NCBI GenBank assembly: GCA_964017185.1
Contig: OZ024874.1
Coordinates: 38,354,721 to 38,418,720 of the forward strand
Direction of reading: 5' to 3'
Source of the DNA: Rugalucina vietnamica
Lineage: Eukaryota > Mollusca > Bivalvia > Lucinida > Lucinidae
DNA: 64,000 nt
Part shown: piece after piece, positions 61,801-64,000 of the stretch
How positions within the stretch are numbered: the first letter of the stretch is position 1
Layout of the letters: every line of letters begins with the position of its first letter
Translations under genes and position numbers: made by a program
Notes under the pieces: generated by a model
What the model saw: only the letters and a program-made list of their open reading frames with translations
What the model was told of the DNA's origin: nothing
Databases searched by the model: none

Positions 61801-63899
61801 GGACTAAAATTAATGAAAATATGGAGTATGAAGTGAAACAGTACTTTTCTTATGTTTTTCAATTTTTCATGGTGTCTTTAGTTGGCAGGTAAAAAAATTA
61901 CACCCATGGTTAGAACATGATTTTTTGGTATCTAGTCTTTCATTGTTAAGACAATAGAAAGTTTAGAATCAATGGAAGTTGAATTTATCCTCACAGTGAA
62001 GAGTACTTGTTTTTTAAAAATCATCATTTTTATGTAGAGTCCGTAGCCCCTATTTTCATAATGGATGTTCAAAGCCAGATTCCTATTAACAAGGATGAAA
62101 TGGTCTTATTATTTTTCAGACTGAGGACTAGTAAAACATGGCTGAAGGTTTTGTCAAGAAATTGTATAGGACCGCTGATGTGGTCAAATATATTTTTTGC
62201 ATGGCCTGTAGAGTCCGTAGCCCCATGTTAAGAGACACCCTAGAAATAAAATGTGTGTTGCAGTCAAGGTTTCCTTCAATTTTTCATATGCAACCACACA
62301 TGTTACAAATCAAATCAAATCAAATCAAATAATTTATTGGCATAAAATCCAAGGACAGGATTGTCACCATACATACAAATACAAATATCCCTAACAATAG
62401 ATAAGTGAATTCACAATAATCTGCATGAACAGAATATAATTATTATATGCTGAAAATCAATTAAAATGGTATAAAAAATGTTCATCTTCAGGGTCTCAGA
62501 TTGGGCCAGACACAAACTGGGCTGTGCAGCCACAGAACATACCCAGAGGCTCAAAATTTTGTATTTAGCAAGTAGAGAGATTGTACTATCCATGTAGCGA
62601 AAACAAAGATGCCAATCAGCTGAGCAGTTACTGCAAAAGCTGATCCGCACCCCTGTTTTCACCTATGCAAAAATCAGGCCCTCCAGTGTCGAGACTCGTA
62701 TGTTAAAGTTAACATAATACAATGTCAAAATTTGCACTCAAACATCTTCATCAACAAGAACCTAATTCTCTCAGCAAATTTGTTCTTTCAGTATACATAT
62801 CATGCAAATAAGTGAGACAAATTACATTTAAGTCATATTCATTATTTGCTAAGATAAATTTCAACCTTTCAATTCTGGACATATGTATAAAAGATGGACT
62901 GATACTGGCAAGACGATGAAAGAAATGCTTTCTAATATGTTCCAATTTACTGCAGTCAAAAATAAAATGTTCTTCGTCTTCAACATCATTCTGACATAGT
63001 TTACAAATTCTTTCATTAAGGGGGATCCTATTATTACCTCCCCTTTTATAACGTCCCTCTTCAATGAATAGTTTATGAGCACTCAACCTTATCTTACAAA
63101 ATGTAGAGATTTCTTCTTTAGAATTATCACTTGATAACAAATACTTTTCTATAGAATAATCAGTCTTAAATTTTCGATATGTTCTGAGCTTGTTCCCATT
63201 AATGGGATTTTCACTGTCATCAAATAATTTACTTTTCCAAAAAGCTGTATATGATTCTTTTAGCTTTAGAGTTATAGCATTTATAAACCTGGACTTAGAA
63301 AAGGTGCCCTGATTATCCCTAACATGTGTAAAATTTAATTTATTCAAGACGGTTTTAATTGTTACATTGTATTAAATTAACTGCTGCATGGAACAATGAC
63401 TTATCTAGGCTGCATATGATCTTATTTAAGCAGCCCAAAACACTGGTTTGAAGCTCCTTTTCTGAACTATTCCCATTACCCACTATGGTGAAATTTGAAA
63501 AACGCGAGAGCCAAAAGAATTATTTTTGGAATATAAACCTGATAGGTCATAAGTTATTATAAACCAAGAAAAATGAAATTACAAAGAGGTTACTTTTTTG
63601 CCTCAAGTGCAACACAAAAGGCAACCCTGATTGTGTCTCAGCCGACATATTTTCCTTTTGAAGGCTAGATTTTGGTTTTAATAAAATGTAGTTTAAAATC
63701 CTCCTTTGCTTACATTTTAAATTTTCATAAAATGACATGAATGTAAAGAATGAATTACAAGTTAATCATGAGCAAAACAAAACATTTTAGTAAATAGCTG
63801 ATATCAAACTTTTGGGATACCTGGATCCTCTCCTGTGTGCCATGGTCATGACAAAACTAACTCCCTTTGTCACTTGTCGTACTATCTCATTCATACTGG
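55689..63899 (-). CDS. AFMID: kynurenine formamidase (arylformamidase), 3' five exons
   Basis: Hydrolyses N-formylkynurenine to kynurenine in tryptophan breakdown; cytosolic alpha/beta-hydrolase. Five exons on the minus strand join in frame: 63899-63821, 60925-60822, 57947-57869, 57176-57041, 55823-55689. Seen directly: the nucleophile elbow GVYLCGSSAGGHLA (GxSxG), LVSGVYDLKPLVNTYVNDAL, the Asp-bearing IVSYGEHDPPEFHRQS, and the His-bearing PDTDHFNVIENL, i.e. the complete Ser-Asp-His triad. Human AFMID has GHSAG at the elbow; here Ser replaces His. The 5' exons are outside the window or unclear (see 63943-64000). Confidence 0.9.
55895..56095. mobile_element. small element, ctctttataacac ends, copy 2
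   Basis: acaacctctttataacactat to tgtaaagaggtccaggtgt; the ends are inverted and the interior resembles the copy at 53236. It lies in the last AFMID intron. Confidence 0.5.
56301..56525 (-). mobile_element. M1 MITE copy 21
   Basis: GAGCCGCGACGTGAGAAAAC to tttcttattatgtggctcg. AFMID intron. Confidence 0.88.
56790..57022 (+). mobile_element. M1 MITE copy 22, beside an AFMID donor
   Basis: gagctgctgcatcagaaaac to ttctctcatgcaatgtgtca with the full palindrome; 18 nt from the exon edge at 57041. Confidence 0.88.
57041..57176 (-). CDS. AFMID: AFMID exon with catalytic Asp
   Basis: 136 nt; acceptor aatgtacttttag, donor GCTGCT|gtgagt; encodes EDAELNSPLNLVARIGG... and HIIVSYGEHDPPEFHRQSRD. An M1 MITE ends 18 nt from the donor side. 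Confidence 0.93.
57235..57703. mobile_element. 469-bp MITE with 36-bp perfect terminal inverted repeats
   Basis: Left end 57235-57270 begins atatcgttggctcgttgaca; the right end 57668-57703 is its exact inverted copy. A third partial copy of the gttacgaggttttgt segment lies inside near 57541. No coding potential. AFMID intron. Confidence 0.9.
57869..57947 (-). CDS. AFMID: AFMID exon encoding LVSGVYDLKPLV
   Basis: 79 nt; acceptor atctgtctag, donor CTCG|gtaagt; encodes TVLVSGVYDLKPLVNTYVND and ALKMT. Phases fit both neighbours. Confidence 0.93.
58173..59100. mobile_element. ~930-bp element with M1-like termini
   Basis: Left gaacctcaacgcgacaaaat and right attttctcacgttgtggccc are inverted repeats, extending through gtaccttcg on both sides (about 29 bp). 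They resemble M1 ends but the interior is different. A tandem gcttgcttaagacagg and cagtcaaacctgtctt lie near 58258-58340. Confidence 0.6.
59171..59335 (-). mobile_element. tRNA-derived SINE, minus strand
   Basis: On the minus strand: tggatagcatagtggataat (box A) and gggttcaaatttgg (box B) at tRNA spacing, then a tail with gggatctccggttacctc. Confidence 0.65.
59380..60697. mobile_element. ~1.3-kb TIR element, CAGGCCGACTTCG ends
   Basis: Left caggccgacttcgctatctc and right gagataacgaagtcggcctg are inverted repeats. Several tctcgaac/tgtcgaa segments inside echo the ends. No transposase recognised; the ends are pogo/Tc1-like in style. Confidence 0.65.
60822..60925 (-). CDS. AFMID: AFMID exon with nucleophile Ser
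   Basis: 104 nt; acceptor gtgatatttcag, donor CAGAG|gtattg; encodes GVYLCGSSAGGHLAAMMLAQ and DWMSECMVSPSFIR. GSSAG is the alpha/beta-hydrolase elbow. Confidence 0.93.
61056..61290 (+). repeat. diverged tandem duplication, ~125 bp x 2
   Basis: Both copies contain ggagggtgctattctgtcat and accctctgacatcatatc, near 61077 and 61187. Confidence 0.7.
61331..61422. mobile_element. palindromic element, two ~34-bp arms
   Basis: caattgttgtcctcgagtga at 61331 and tcactcaagggcaacaattg ending 61422 are inverted copies that continue inward through gacatgacgat / atcgtcacgtc, with a ~24-nt loop. Foldback or small MITE. Confidence 0.65.
61430..62307. other. AFMID intronic sequence without recognised features
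   Basis: AT-rich; two copies of gagtccgtagcccc (62037, 62211) suggest a short old duplication. Confidence 0.4.
62308..63350 (-). mobile_element. LINE (non-LTR retrotransposon) 3' fragment
   Basis: The minus-strand frame 63347-62751 (198 codons) has the end of a reverse-transcriptase ORF: IRLSAHKLFIEEGRYKRGGN, NERICKLCQNDVEDEEHFIF and DC, a C-x2-C...H-x4-C zinc motif typical of the C-terminus of several LINE clades. It ends downstream in an ATTTG tandem tail (62308-62330 on plus as caaat repeats). 5'-truncated. An M1 MITE sits in its 3' UTR. Confidence 0.8.
62488..62700 (-). mobile_element. M1 MITE copy 23, nested in the LINE 3' UTR
   Basis: gggccagacacaaactgggc, gtagcgaaaacaaagatgcc and cctccagtgtcgagactcg; the left terminus is degraded. 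Confidence 0.7.
63360..63820. other. AFMID intronic sequence upstream of the LINE
   Basis: AT-rich; no supported exon between the LINE fragment and the exon at 63821. Confidence 0.45.
63821..63899 (-). CDS. AFMID: AFMID exon encoding MNEIVRQVTKGVSFV
   Basis: 79 nt; acceptor ttataatttcag, donor CCAG|gtatcc; two nt, 25 codons, two nt. Matches the human DHMVDQVTRSVAFV segment just before the nucleophile elbow. Confidence 0.85.
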
Positions 63900-63942
63900 C
63901 TGAAATTATAACAAATTTTAGGTAAAAAAAGGCCAATGGAAC

Positions 63943-64000
63943 CTACATTCATGACTACTGCCCCTGCACTTTGTAGCTCATAGGATACGTTAACGCAATT
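63943..64000 (-). CDS. AFMID: possible AFMID upstream exon fragment
   Basis: Reads NVSYELQSAGAVVMNV, resembling human PLAAQGVAVVVVAY before the elbow region. The GT at 63942 would leave phase 1, which fits the next exon, but the intron would be only 43 nt (63900-63942) and about eight expected residues (YDxAPxx) are missing. It could be a damaged or mis-assembled exon. Confidence 0.4.

Overview
This is eukaryotic DNA, AT-rich, intron-rich and packed with short non-autonomous transposons. Mollusc, and most likely bivalve, is an inference from the repeat types: tRNA-derived SINEs, elements with central tandem repeats and subterminal inverted repeats, and a very abundant ~235-bp MITE. It also fits the dystrophin sequence, which is clearly animal and more complete in one zinc-binding pair than the vertebrate form. 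No species is claimed.

Plus strand, 10171-49203: the 3' part of a dystrophin gene. I can join 23 coding exons in one continuous frame (2,907 nt, 968 codons plus stop). They run from the last spectrin-like repeats through the WW domain, the EF-hand-like region, the ZZ zinc finger and the C-terminal coiled coils to a conserved C-terminal tail. Exon sizes match human DMD exons 56-75 closely (173, ..., 61, 62, 75, 205, 86, 158, 167, 112, 137 nt; human sizes from memory). Positions 1-10170 are the upstream intron, equivalent to human intron 55. It contains a CpG-rich, CRE-bearing stretch with an ATG in good context, in the place where mammals keep the internal Dp116 promoter.

Minus strand, 64000 down to 55689: the 3' half of a kynurenine formamidase (AFMID-like) gene. 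Five exons are convincing, and they carry the nucleophile elbow and the Asp and His of the catalytic triad. It converges on dystrophin across about 6.5 kb of repeat-filled spacer.

The most unusual feature is what has happened at dystrophin's 5' splice sites. In three introns the end of the exon plus its splice donor has been tandemly duplicated into the intron: about 37 copies of a 50-bp unit after the exon-56 equivalent, 28 intronic copies of a 75-bp unit after the exon-70 equivalent, and one extra copy after the exon-61 equivalent. Each intron therefore opens with an array of decoy donors, and use of any of them would bring in an immediate stop codon.

The rest is mobile DNA: at least 24 copies of one MITE, several ending 16-42 nt from splice sites; six or seven Helentron-like elements in three end-families, one with nine palindromic hormone-response-element-like motifs at 128-bp spacing; several terminal-inverted-repeat elements; SINEs; and a LINE 3' fragment.
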